Part shown: positions 21,496 to 28,728 of the stretch, piece after piece
Position numbering within the stretch: the stretch's first letter is position 1
Layout of the letters: each line of letters opens with the position of its first letter
Virus record (IMG/VR): IMGVR_UViG_3300035126_001036
Span: 62,001 to 126,000 of that record
Strand: one strand, 5' to 3'
DNA length: 64,000 bases
DNA from: a virus
The notes under the pieces: generated by a model
What the model was told of the DNA's origin: nothing
The model's database searches: none
The model's input: only the letters and a program-made list of their open reading frames with translations
Made by a program: the position numbers and the translations under genes

Positions 21496-21524
21496 TTGAC
21501 AGTATGGGCGGGGTGTGGTATGAT
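21496..21524 (+). promoter_or_regulatory. consensus-like sigma70 promoter
   Basis: TTGACA, 17-nt spacer, TATGAT. No gene starts within 270 nt downstream, so the product is either a long leader of the gene at 21811 or a non-coding RNA. Confidence 0.75.
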
Positions 21525-21790
21525 CGCGGCCTGGGCCTAACCATAAAAAATCAAACCCTTTTAAAATAAAACCCCAAATCCACCCCCATTATCCCATAAT
21601 TACATAAAACCCCCATTTTCCACCAAAAACCCGAACCAATTTACGTCTTATAAAAAAATCCCGGCCGGGTAAAATTACATAAAAAGGTCAAATCAAAATT
21701 CACTTTTTGTTTCCCATAAACCAAAAAATTTCCGCCGGGTAAAAATCGTCATAAATAGTCGGCTCATAAAAATGACGCGAATTTAACTTA
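21525..21790. other. non-coding C-rich, G-free stretch
   Basis: From 21541 to 21632 there is no G in 92 bases, with C runs (CCCC, CCCCC, CCC, CCCCC). Further on, CCGGGTAAAA occurs twice (about 21665 and 21735). No ORF of note. The complementary strand has G runs that could form a quadruplex with long loops. Confidence 0.7.
21751..21757 (+). promoter_or_regulatory. late promoter (ATAAATA)
   Basis: ATAAATAG resembles the T4 late box TATAAATA and the CTAAATA boxes further on; it lies 54 nt before the ATG at 21811. Confidence 0.5.
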
Positions 21791-21810
21791 ATTATTAGGA
21801 GAATATTAAA

Positions 21811-22803
21811 ATGCCACGAGGTTTCACAGTTAAATCAAAAAATACATCAGATAATCTTGATTTTCAGGATCTAGAAAATCATATCAAAAGACTTTCTGAA
21901 GAAATTCAAAAAAATTCGTCTAAACAAGAGTCGCTCTTACCAGAACTACAACAATACCAGCAACAACTTAATGAATATTATAATAAAGTAAAAGCCAAGA
22001 TGAGGGGTAAGAAAATCGTTTTCTGTCTTCCTGGAAGATCTTGTTCTTATGCATTTCTAAAAAGTTTTGTTCAACTATGTTTTGATCTAGTGAACAATGG
22101 AATGGGAATTCAAATTTCTCAGGATTATTCTTCTATGGTGAACTTTGCAAGATGTAAGGTTCTTGGCGCGAATGTCACAAGTGGTCCATGGCAAGAACCC
22201 TGGCAAGGAAAACTAGAATATGATTGGCAATTATGGATCGATAATGACATTGTTTTTAATTCTGAAAAATTCTGGCAATTGTGTGATCTTGCCGTAAAGG
22301 ACGTTCCTTCTGAAAAAGAATTTGATAAGGAAGAATATCCTCTATGGGAAGTTTCTGATGAGGAACTTGAATCTATGCACAAGTCAGATTTTAATGTACG
22401 AAAGGAGCGGGTTCGGCGTCTTATGGTGAATGTCAATCCAATTGTCAGTGGTTATTATATGACCGAGAACGGTTTTACTACTTCTGTTGCTCATTGGCTA
22501 GAGGCCGATGATTTTATGAAGAATGGGGGTATTATGAATCATGAGACCGCCGAAAGTATTTCTAAGAGAAAGAAGCCTTTTTCTGTTGATTATGTCGGTG
22601 GTGGTTGGATGATGGTATCCAAGGGTGTTTTTGAGAATATGGAATATCCTTGGTGGGGTCCAAAACTTCAGAAGTTTGAGAATGGCGTACAAGACTATTG
22701 CGGCGAAGATGTGTCAATGAACCTGGACGCAAAAAAATTGGGTATCGATATTCTAGTTGATCCAAGAATCAGAGTAGGACACGAAAAAATCCGTGTGCTC
22801 TAA
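21811..22803 (+). CDS. glycosyltransferase-like protein with N-terminal coiled coil
   Basis: 330 residues. Residues 15-68 form a coiled coil (LENHIKRLSEEIQKN, ELQQYQQQLNEYYNKVKAK). From residue 69 (KKIVFCLPGRSCSYAFLKSF) a GT-A-like fold begins; WIDNDIVF at about 142-149 fits the DxD metal/nucleotide-sugar motif, and FSVDYVGGGWMMV and YCGEDVSMN near the end fit family 2 features. Probable role: modification of DNA, virion or host polysaccharide; the acceptor cannot be told. AGGAG at 21797-21801 is a good ribosome site. Frequently seen in cyanophages near the tail genes, to my recollection. Confidence 0.7.
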   Translation: MPRGFTVKSKNTSDNLDFQDLENHIKRLSEEIQKNSSKQESLLPELQQYQQQLNEYYNKVKAKMRGKKIVFCLPGRSCSYAFLKSFVQLCFDLVNNGMGIQISQDYSSMVNFARCKVLGANVTSGPWQEPWQGKLEYDWQLWIDNDIVFNSEKFWQLCDLAVKDVPSEKEFDKEEYPLWEVSDEELESMHKSDFNVRKERVRRLMVNVNPIVSGYYMTENGFTTSVAHWLEADDFMKNGGIMNHETAESISKRKKPFSVDYVGGGWMMVSKGVFENMEYPWWGPKLQKFENGVQDYCGEDVSMNLDAKKLGIDILVDPRIRVGHEKIRVL

Positions 22804-22875
22804 CTATTTAGTAAATTTCTAACTTATAAAACCAATCAGAGTACCGAATACTCCCCATAAAAATCCAACAAACAC

Positions 22876-22904
22876 TTGACAAATCTAGAGACCTGGGCTA
22901 TAAT
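22876..22904 (+). promoter_or_regulatory. perfect consensus sigma70 promoter
   Basis: TTGACA (22876-22881), 17-nt spacer, TATAAT (22899-22904). It gives the HNH gene its own constitutive host-type promoter within a late region. Confidence 0.85.
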
Positions 22905-22956
22905 GTCCAGGTCTCTTTCCGCAAGAAGGAGATTTGTAAATCCATATTATATAGAC

Positions 22957-24108
22957 ATGAACAAAATTCGCATAAAAGAACACGATGGCTACTACTTCTC
23001 ATATGACGAGAATGATCCATCTGTTCCTGTAACAATTCATAGTAACTGGAGAAAGACCGGACAGACTCCTGCAGTCATCGATTTAACGTACTCAAGACCC
23101 TTAAAATCCGCAGACAATAGGGACCGACTATACGTCACTATCGCAACCATGGGTAAAAAGGTGAGAGTCTACTTAGATACTCTTGTTGCATCCTACCTGA
23201 TTGATAATCCAAGAAATTATAATAGAGTCATTCATAAAGACAACAACATTTATAATTGCCATCCAACGAATCTAAAATGGGTTTCAGACAGTGACTATAA
23301 ACTCTTTGCCGTAAACATTAATCGGGCCAAGGGAAAAACGAAACAATTTGAAGTCGTTTACCTAGATGGACGTAAAGAAATTGTAACAGGATTTCTTGAG
23401 TTTCTAGAAAAGAACAACCTTTCAGAGGAGTCCATATATAAACTTCGTAAAGGAGAAATTCTAGAATATAATGGAATTATTGCCTTTAATGAAATTGAAA
23501 GGAATCTAAAGGGCCGTTCTAGGAAAAAAGAAGAATTAAAAATTGATCTTTCTGGTTATGATACTGTTGAACTAGATGATTGGCCTGGGTATTATATTGT
23601 TTATAAAAAAGATGATCCCTCAGAACAAGTAAGAATCTTTAGTAAATGGAAACCGGTTAAAAACGAAATGGTTCTATCAGAGAACTTTGTTAGAGAAACA
23701 TCTCAACATGTTCATAAGACTGGATATTATCAATTAAACATGAAACTTCCTGGTGAGAAAAAGATTATTCAAAAGCTCCATAGACTTATTGCAAAACAAC
23801 TTGTTGAAAATTCAAATCCCGATGAATTTGATACTGTTGATCACATAGACAACAATAAACAGAATAATCATCCATCCAATCTTCAATGGATGACATCAAG
23901 TGCTAATTCTGCAAAAGGTGGAGATCCAGAAACTATGTACTATGTTGCGAAACAATATGAGGTAACCTATGTTGATGAAACAAAAGAAATTTTTGTGAAT
24001 CTGAATATGTTTTGCAGAGAAAGAGGATATTCAAGGGGTTCTCTATGGTCTATGATTCAAGGAAAGCAACATAAACACAAAAATATTGTAAAAATCACCA
24101 AACTATGA
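22957..24108 (+). CDS. tandem-duplicated HNH endonuclease
   Basis: 383 residues from the ATG at 22957; the TTG at 22876 and ATG at 22903 overlap the promoter and are rejected. Two similar halves each contain a NUMOD4-like start (GYYFSYDENDPS and GYYIVYKKDDPS), an HNH_3 core (VIHKDNNIYNCHPTNLKWVS and VDHIDNNKQNNHPSNLQWMT) and a NUMOD-type tail (FEVVYLDGRKEI and YEVTYVDETKEI). The first core has lost the Asp before the His. Probably a free-standing homing-type nuclease with single-chain pseudodimer layout. Confidence 0.8.
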   Translation: MNKIRIKEHDGYYFSYDENDPSVPVTIHSNWRKTGQTPAVIDLTYSRPLKSADNRDRLYVTIATMGKKVRVYLDTLVASYLIDNPRNYNRVIHKDNNIYNCHPTNLKWVSDSDYKLFAVNINRAKGKTKQFEVVYLDGRKEIVTGFLEFLEKNNLSEESIYKLRKGEILEYNGIIAFNEIERNLKGRSRKKEELKIDLSGYDTVELDDWPGYYIVYKKDDPSEQVRIFSKWKPVKNEMVLSENFVRETSQHVHKTGYYQLNMKLPGEKKIIQKLHRLIAKQLVENSNPDEFDTVDHIDNNKQNNHPSNLQWMTSSANSAKGGDPETMYYVAKQYEVTYVDETKEIFVNLNMFCRERGYSRGSLWSMIQGKQHKHKNIVKITKL

Positions 24109-24236
24109 TAAACATCCTATATAAAGGAAGACCAATCTATAAAAACATCTCTGACGAGGAGATCACTAAAATTCTTTTAGAATTGGCCATGGACGATAAA
24201 GTAAACGAAGAAGACATTGAAATTGAGGAGGTCTAA
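24105..24236 (+). CDS. small conserved phage protein
   Basis: 43 residues (MINILYKGRPIYKNISDEEI... EEDIEIEEV), starting in an ATGA overlap with the HNH gene. The LYKGRP..K.ISDEE pattern is one I recall in T4-like cyanophages, always short and of unknown function. Confidence 0.6.
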   Translation: MINILYKGRPIYKNISDEEITKILLELAMDDKVNEEDIEIEEV

Positions 24237-24371
24237 ATGAAAAACACCAAGAAACAAGAAATTCAACCAGTCGAGAAAAAAAGCCGTCAGGGTAATGGAC
24301 GAAACACCAAATACGCCGCATCAAGTAGAAACGGAGCCTCTAAAAAATATAGGGGACAAGGAAAGGGCTGA
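24237..24371 (+). CDS. small basic conserved protein
   Basis: 44 residues (KKSRQGNGRNTKYAASSRNG, then KKYRGQGKG). Starts directly after the preceding stop. The motif RQGNGR.TKY..SSRN..KKYRGQGK is familiar from T4-like cyanophages. Very basic; RNA, DNA or ribosome binding is possible. Its last 77 nt overlap the next gene in another frame. Confidence 0.65.
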   Translation: MKNTKKQEIQPVEKKSRQGNGRNTKYAASSRNGASKKYRGQGKG

Positions 24372-24792
24372 CATAAAAGAATGGATAAAAAACGTCTCCG
24401 AGATTCGTCCAGAACTCGGGGGCTTTTCTATATGCCCATTTTCTAAAAAAGCCAATTATGAAATTCTAAAAATTGATATTGATAAAATATATCCGATTAA
24501 TGATTTTGATGTTGTAATTTATATTGTAGAAGAAACCGATCTAGAGGCCATTAATTGGTGGGTTGACTTCTATAATAAAAAATATAACAACTGGCTATTC
24601 TTTGAGGATTGCGCCTCTTATGATACCTTTATTAACGGAGTTCAGACCAATAATGGAAAGTATAATCTAATATTAGGACAGCCTAAAGAGAAACTAAGAA
24701 AGTTTAGGGAAATATTAAAGAAGACCGATTATTATTCTTATTGGGACGAAGACTATTATAAAGAAATTATGATTTCGGATTGCGAATCATAG
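24295..24792 (+). CDS. conserved phage protein (DUF1415-like pattern)
   Basis: 165 residues. IKEWIKNVSEIRPELGGFSI-CPFSKKA, then FDVVIYIVEETD, FFEDCASYDTFINGVQTNNG and YNLILGQPKEKLRKFREIL match a protein family I know from T4-like cyanophages, with a CPF motif shared with DUF1415. Function unknown. No other start codon is available, so the first 25 codons overlap the 24237 gene out of frame. The 3' end overlaps the convergent minus-strand gene by 26 nt. Confidence 0.65.
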   Translation: MDETPNTPHQVETEPLKNIGDKERADIKEWIKNVSEIRPELGGFSICPFSKKANYEILKIDIDKIYPINDFDVVIYIVEETDLEAINWWVDFYNKKYNNWLFFEDCASYDTFINGVQTNNGKYNLILGQPKEKLRKFREILKKTDYYSYWDEDYYKEIMISDCES

Positions 24793-25171
24793 TATCAGAA
24801 ACAGAAAAGTCCTTATTTCTTCCCTTGTTTGATTTAAAGCCAAATTTTTTATACCAATTTGTTAATTTGTGTTTATAGCCTCTTTTTGCTGCTGGAGTGA
24901 GCGAGACTCTTTTTCCAACTCTATCGGCATATTTTGTTACACCTCTTAAACGGGCGGAACCCACTCCTGCCGTTCCTCCATAAAATCTTTTTTTGTTTCT
25001 TTGGTCTTTGGGAACTTCCATATTGTCAACTCTGATATCATCATTATTAAATGTCGTATGCGCCACAAATTTGATGTCGGGGGTTGCTCTTGTGGTATTT
25101 TTTACAATCGTCTCAAGAGCATCTGGTTTGGGTTGTTTTGCCTCTAAAATAAACTGCTGATAGGTTTTCAT
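24767..25171 (-). CDS. head-targeted protein with GNAT-like C-terminus
   Basis: 134 residues. N-terminus MKTYQQFILE/A matches the T4 IPIII targeting sequence and gp21 cleavage rule (I-L-E then A). The C-terminal WYKKFGFKSNKGRNKDFSVS and MIRNP resemble the end of GNAT acetyltransferases, although the acetyl-CoA loop (KYADRVGKRVSLTPAAKRGY) is only loosely conserved. Third gene of a minus-strand operon, joined by an ATGA overlap. Likely injected; substrate unknown. Confidence 0.55.
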   Translation of the reverse strand: MKTYQQFILEAKQPKPDALETIVKNTTRATPDIKFVAHTTFNNDDIRVDNMEVPKDQRNKKRFYGGTAGVGSARLRGVTKYADRVGKRVSLTPAAKRGYKHKLTNWYKKFGFKSNKGRNKDFSVSDTMIRNPKS

Positions 25172-25686
25172 TTTTTCTTTCTTATTGTTGGCGGTGGATT
25201 TTTATCTATTGACTTATTTGCAACGTCTTTATTAACCATAATGTATGATCCCTTTGGTACTTTTCTCATCGGATTTTCATGAGCATCAGGAACTCTGACA
25301 ATTTTTTCGCCTCTATCTATTGCAGATTTTGCCTGTTTTCTTGGATCAAGTGGTCTATTTTTATCAGTGACTACATCTTCATCTGATGCACCTCTCATCC
25401 AGGACTTTAAATTTTGTCTATATTCTTTAGGTGAACTTGTAGAATGGACCTTAGGATTCACCATTCTTAAATTTACGGGCCTTGTTCCGTAATCATTACC
25501 AACTCTTGATGATGGCGTAGTATAAACAACAGACTTCCCCTGAGGATGATAAGTCCCAGAAGATGGAGAATCTTTAAATCCTTTTTGTAAAATTTCTTTT
25601 TGATTTTCTGGTGTAGTATAATGTTTAGTTCTTAAGACCTTAATTCGTTTGGTGGCCTCTTCTAAGAATTGATAATATGTTTTCAT
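25168..25686 (-). CDS. head-targeted, possible ADP-ribosyltransferase-fold protein
   Basis: 172 residues. N-terminus MKTYYQFLEE/A is a targeting peptide with a gp21-type site. LRTKHYTTPENQKEILQKGF, then SVVYTTPSSRVGNDYGTRPV and MRKVPKGSYIMVNKD follow the layout of ART-fold proteins (an H-Y/T-T start, a helix, a YTTP strand and a late acidic/turn motif). The catalytic triad is not certain. T4 packages the ART Alt in the same way. Second gene of the operon; ATGA junctions at both ends. Confidence 0.55.
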   Translation of the reverse strand: MKTYYQFLEEATKRIKVLRTKHYTTPENQKEILQKGFKDSPSSGTYHPQGKSVVYTTPSSRVGNDYGTRPVNLRMVNPKVHSTSSPKEYRQNLKSWMRGASDEDVVTDKNRPLDPRKQAKSAIDRGEKIVRVPDAHENPMRKVPKGSYIMVNKDVANKSIDKNPPPTIRKKK

Positions 25687-26126
25687 TTTTTCTTAGGCCT
25701 AATTTTAGTTCTTTGTTTAAACGGTGAATGGCGTCTATATTCTACTGGAACTTTAGGAGCATGAACCACCCCGTCTGAATCTTTTGTCATATGCTTTTTA
25801 GCATAATCCCTATCCATTGCAACAGAATACTCATCTTTTCCCCATACAGTGGTTCCTCTTTGGCCATCTGTCTTTACAACCTTTCCTGGTGGAGTTTCTT
25901 TGACGGCCTTTTTAGGGACATTAAACTTAAGAGTTTTTACACCCTTTCCGTGTCTACTGCCGAAAGACCGGGCAATTCCACTGCTTGTTGATGCATAAAC
26001 TTCAGGAGAATTAAAACCAGATTTTTCTATTTTTTTTGAAGCCTCTGGAGAAGTCCCATGATAAAATATAACTCTCTTCATTCTCTGTGGGGCCACCTCT
26101 AAAATAAACTGCTGATAGGGTTTCAT
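25683..26126 (-). CDS. head-targeted, probable ADP-ribosyltransferase-fold protein
   Basis: 147 residues from the ATG at 26126; a longer frame from 26195 lacks a start near the promoter. N-terminus MKPYQQFILE/V is the targeting peptide. FYHGTSPEASKKIEKSGF followed by VYASTSSGIARSFGSRHGKG and WGKDEYSVAMDRDYAKKHM fits the PARP/ART arrangement (YHGT, then Y-S-T, then E). This is the first gene of the operon, 25 nt downstream of a minus-strand CTAAATAG late promoter. Expected to enter the host with the DNA and modify host proteins, by analogy to T4 Alt. Confidence 0.65.
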   Translation of the reverse strand: MKPYQQFILEVAPQRMKRVIFYHGTSPEASKKIEKSGFNSPEVYASTSSGIARSFGSRHGKGVKTLKFNVPKKAVKETPPGKVVKTDGQRGTTVWGKDEYSVAMDRDYAKKHMTKDSDGVVHAPKVPVEYRRHSPFKQRTKIRPKKK

Positions 26127-26150
26127 CCTAAAAAATTTCTTACACATAAA

Positions 26151-26159
26151 ACTATTTAG
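26151..26159 (-). promoter_or_regulatory. late promoter of the internal-protein operon
   Basis: On the minus strand this reads CTAAATAGT, 25 nt upstream of the ATG at 26126. It forms a divergent pair with the plus-strand box at 26167. Confidence 0.65.
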
Positions 26160-26166
26160 TATCGAC

Positions 26167-26173
26167 CTAAATA
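26167..26173 (+). promoter_or_regulatory. late promoter (CTAAATA)
   Basis: CTAAATA 64 nt upstream of the ATG at 26238, opening the structural cluster. Confidence 0.6.
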
Positions 26174-26237
26174 CCACTGGTGATTCAGAAACCACCCAAA
26201 AAGTTTCTCTTAAAACTCAATTTAAGGAGACAAATCA

Positions 26238-26432
26238 ATGACTGATCGTAATGCACAATTCATGAAAGAAATGTGGGGAACCACTTCTCTTGTAACTGAT
26301 TATAAACCAGAAAAAAAGAAACTTCTAAGAGAAGTTACTGATGAAAAATTCAAAAAAGAAGAGGAACAAAAAGAGACCGAACTTTTTGATGCCTGGGATT
26401 ATGGCCTGGATTCACTCACTCTAAATACCTAA
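26238..26432 (+). CDS. small charged protein ahead of gp25
   Basis: 64 residues, charged helix (EKKKLLREVTDEKFKKEEEQ) with an acidic end (ELFDAWDYGLDSL). AAGGAG 10 nt before the ATG is a good ribosome site. Position suggests a minor morphogenesis role; not recognised. Confidence 0.6.
   Translation: MTDRNAQFMKEMWGTTSLVTDYKPEKKKLLREVTDEKFKKEEEQKETELFDAWDYGLDSLTLNT
26421..26427 (+). promoter_or_regulatory. late promoter (CTAAATA)
   Basis: CTAAATA overlaps the end of the preceding gene and lies only 10 nt before the gp25 ATG. Confidence 0.5.
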
Positions 26433-26437
26433 TAAAA

Positions 26438-26830
26438 ATGGCAATTCGGACCAGTAGGCAGTTTAAAGATATCAGTGCAACCTTTCAAATTAATCCCTTG
26501 AATAAGGATGCGATTGCTATTAAAAATGAAACTGCCATCTCCAGGTCCGTTCGTAATCTAATTTTTACTCAGATCGGTGAGATTCCATATTCCGATATTG
26601 GAAGTTCTGTAAACAGACTTCTATTTGAGAATATGGACTCTTTCACCTCAACCGCACTTGAAAGTGAGGTACGAAATGCCCTTACAAATGAACCCCGAAT
26701 AAATGTCAGAGAAGTCATCATTACACCAGATTTTGATAACAATGCATTTAATGTAAGATTGACCTATGATATCATCGGAATTGATGTTCCACCTCAACAG
26801 TTAACCTTGGCCCTAGTTTCAACACGATAA
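26438..26830 (+). CDS. 25: baseplate wedge subunit gp25
   Basis: 130 residues, against 132 in T4. The lysozyme-like gp25/IraD fold is recognised from FQINPLNKDAIAIKNETAIS, then RSVRNLIFTQIGEIPY and GSSVNRLLFENMD. It is part of the inner wedge that joins the sheath to the baseplate. TAATG overlap with gp6. Confidence 0.92.
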   Translation: MAIRTSRQFKDISATFQINPLNKDAIAIKNETAISRSVRNLIFTQIGEIPYSDIGSSVNRLLFENMDSFTSTALESEVRNALTNEPRINVREVIITPDFDNNAFNVRLTYDIIGIDVPPQQLTLALVSTR

Positions 26831-28728
26831 TGGCTCTTACTCAGTTTACTAATCTAGATTTTGATCAAATTAAGGTTTCTATTAGAGACTATCTAAGAGC
26901 CAGTTCAGAATTTACTGATTATGATTTTGAAGGATCTAATTTTAGTATTCTGATCAATACTCTGGCCTATAATACCTACATCAATTCTTATAATGCAAAT
27001 GCGATTGCAAATGAGGTCTTTCTTGATAGTGCTACTCTAAGAGAAAATGTCGTCTCTAGGGCCAAAGAGATTGGCTATCTTCCAAGATCCAGAACCGCAG
27101 CGCGGGCTAATATTTCATTTTTTGTAGATACCAATAATTTAACTACTAATCCTTTAACTCTGACTCTTAAAAGAGGAACCGTGGCGGTTTCTTCTTCTCA
27201 ATTTAATGGAAGAAACTTTACTTTTTCAATTTTAGATGATATTACTGTTCCGGTTGTTGATGGTCTGGCCTTTTTTGATAATATCACGGTTTATGAAGGT
27301 AATTTTATTGTAGAAAACTTCACTTTTTCTGGAAATCGGAGATTTATTCTTTCAAATATTGGAATTGACACTTCTTTGATTTCTGTTACTGTAAGAGAAA
27401 GTGAGCAATCAAACTTTTCTTCTAAGTATAACCTTAGTAGGGATATTTTTGAGGTCAGATCTGATTCAAAAGTGTTCTTTATTCAAGAAATTGAGGATGA
27501 ATATTATGAAATTTTCTTTGGAGATGGTATTTTTGGCAAAAAACTAGAAAATAATAACTATATTGACATAACTTACCTAACATCATCAGGTGAAGAGGCT
27601 AATGGTGCTCGGTCTTTTTCATTTTCTGGTCGTATTTTTGATAATAATGGAGGCATTGTTAACAATGACATCTCCAGAATCACCGTCAACACCCCTGCAT
27701 TTGGTGGAAAATCCATCGAAAGCCTAGATTCTATCAAAAGATACGCCCCGAGGCTCTATTCGGCCCAAAATCGGGCTGTCACGGCGGCTGATTATGAGGC
27801 CATAGTACCTCAAATTTATCCCGAAGTCGAGTCAATTTCGGCCTTTGGAGGTGAAAACCTGACTCCACCTCAATTTGGTAAGGTTTTTATCAGTATAAAG
27901 CCCATAAATGGCGAATTCTTATCAAATAATGTAAAAGACAACATTAAAGCTGCTCTCAGAAAGTATGCAGTGGCCGGAATTGTTCCTGAAATTATTGATC
28001 TTAAGTATCTTTACATCGAATTTGACACGTCTGTTTACTATAATCCCAATTTTACGGTCTCCCCAGAGGCCCTAAGGTCCAATTTGATTGAGATTATTCA
28101 GTCTTATGCAAAATCAACCGAATTAAACAAATATGGTGGAAGATTTAAGTATAGTAAATTTCTTAATTTAATTGATGAATCATCCGAGGCAATTACTTCT
28201 AACATCACAAAGATCAAAATTAGAAGAAACTTGAAAGTGGAGGTCAATAAATTCGCCACATATGAAATTTGTTATGGAAATGCGTTTCATATTAGAAATC
28301 AAAATGGAAATAATATAAAATCCTCTGGTTTTTATATTCCTGGGATCAATTCAGTCGTTTACTTGGCCGACCTTCCTTCTTCTAATGATTCTGGAAGTCT
28401 CTATCTGTTTACTCTTTCTGATGATGAATCAATTAATATCGTTAGAAGAAACGTAGGTGAAATCCATTACACCAAAGGAGAAATAATTTTATACCCAATA
28501 AATATTAGAGATACTGTTAAAAAGTTTGGTTTTGATAATATTATAGAAATTGCAGCAATTCCTAGATCCAATGATGTGATTGGATTACAGGATCTCTATT
28601 TACAATTGGATACCTCAAATAGTACCGTAAACATGATTGTTGACAATATCTCATCCGGCGCAGACATCACAGGATCAAACTACATATCTACATCAAGTTA
28701 CCTAGAAGAAAAAATTATTAGACGATGA
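26830..28728 (+). CDS. 6: baseplate wedge subunit gp6
   Basis: 632 residues, against 660 in T4. N-terminal FDQIKVSIRDYLRASSEF and NTYINSYNANAIANEVFLD, the Baseplate_J-like middle (SIKRYAPRLYSAQNRAVTAA, DYEAIVPQIYPEVESISAFG) and the C-terminal beta part are typical. gp6 dimers link neighbouring wedges into the baseplate ring. ATGA overlap with the next gene. Confidence 0.92.
   Translation: MALTQFTNLDFDQIKVSIRDYLRASSEFTDYDFEGSNFSILINTLAYNTYINSYNANAIANEVFLDSATLRENVVSRAKEIGYLPRSRTAARANISFFVDTNNLTTNPLTLTLKRGTVAVSSSQFNGRNFTFSILDDITVPVVDGLAFFDNITVYEGNFIVENFTFSGNRRFILSNIGIDTSLISVTVRESEQSNFSSKYNLSRDIFEVRSDSKVFFIQEIEDEYYEIFFGDGIFGKKLENNNYIDITYLTSSGEEANGARSFSFSGRIFDNNGGIVNNDISRITVNTPAFGGKSIESLDSIKRYAPRLYSAQNRAVTAADYEAIVPQIYPEVESISAFGGENLTPPQFGKVFISIKPINGEFLSNNVKDNIKAALRKYAVAGIVPEIIDLKYLYIEFDTSVYYNPNFTVSPEALRSNLIEIIQSYAKSTELNKYGGRFKYSKFLNLIDESSEAITSNITKIKIRRNLKVEVNKFATYEICYGNAFHIRNQNGNNIKSSGFYIPGINSVVYLADLPSSNDSGSLYLFTLSDDESINIVRRNVGEIHYTKGEIILYPINIRDTVKKFGFDNIIEIAAIPRSNDVIGLQDLYLQLDTSNSTVNMIVDNISSGADITGSNYISTSSYLEEKIIRR

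Noticed and set aside
22803-22811. Minus-strand CTAAATAG late promoter after the glycosyltransferase-like gene
   Set aside because: It would transcribe antisense into that gene with no minus-strand gene downstream; probably chance in AT-rich DNA.
22876-22956. Longer N-terminus for the HNH gene from a TTG at 22876
   Set aside because: That TTG is the first half of the -35 box and the next ATG lies in the -10 box; translation must start downstream at 22957.
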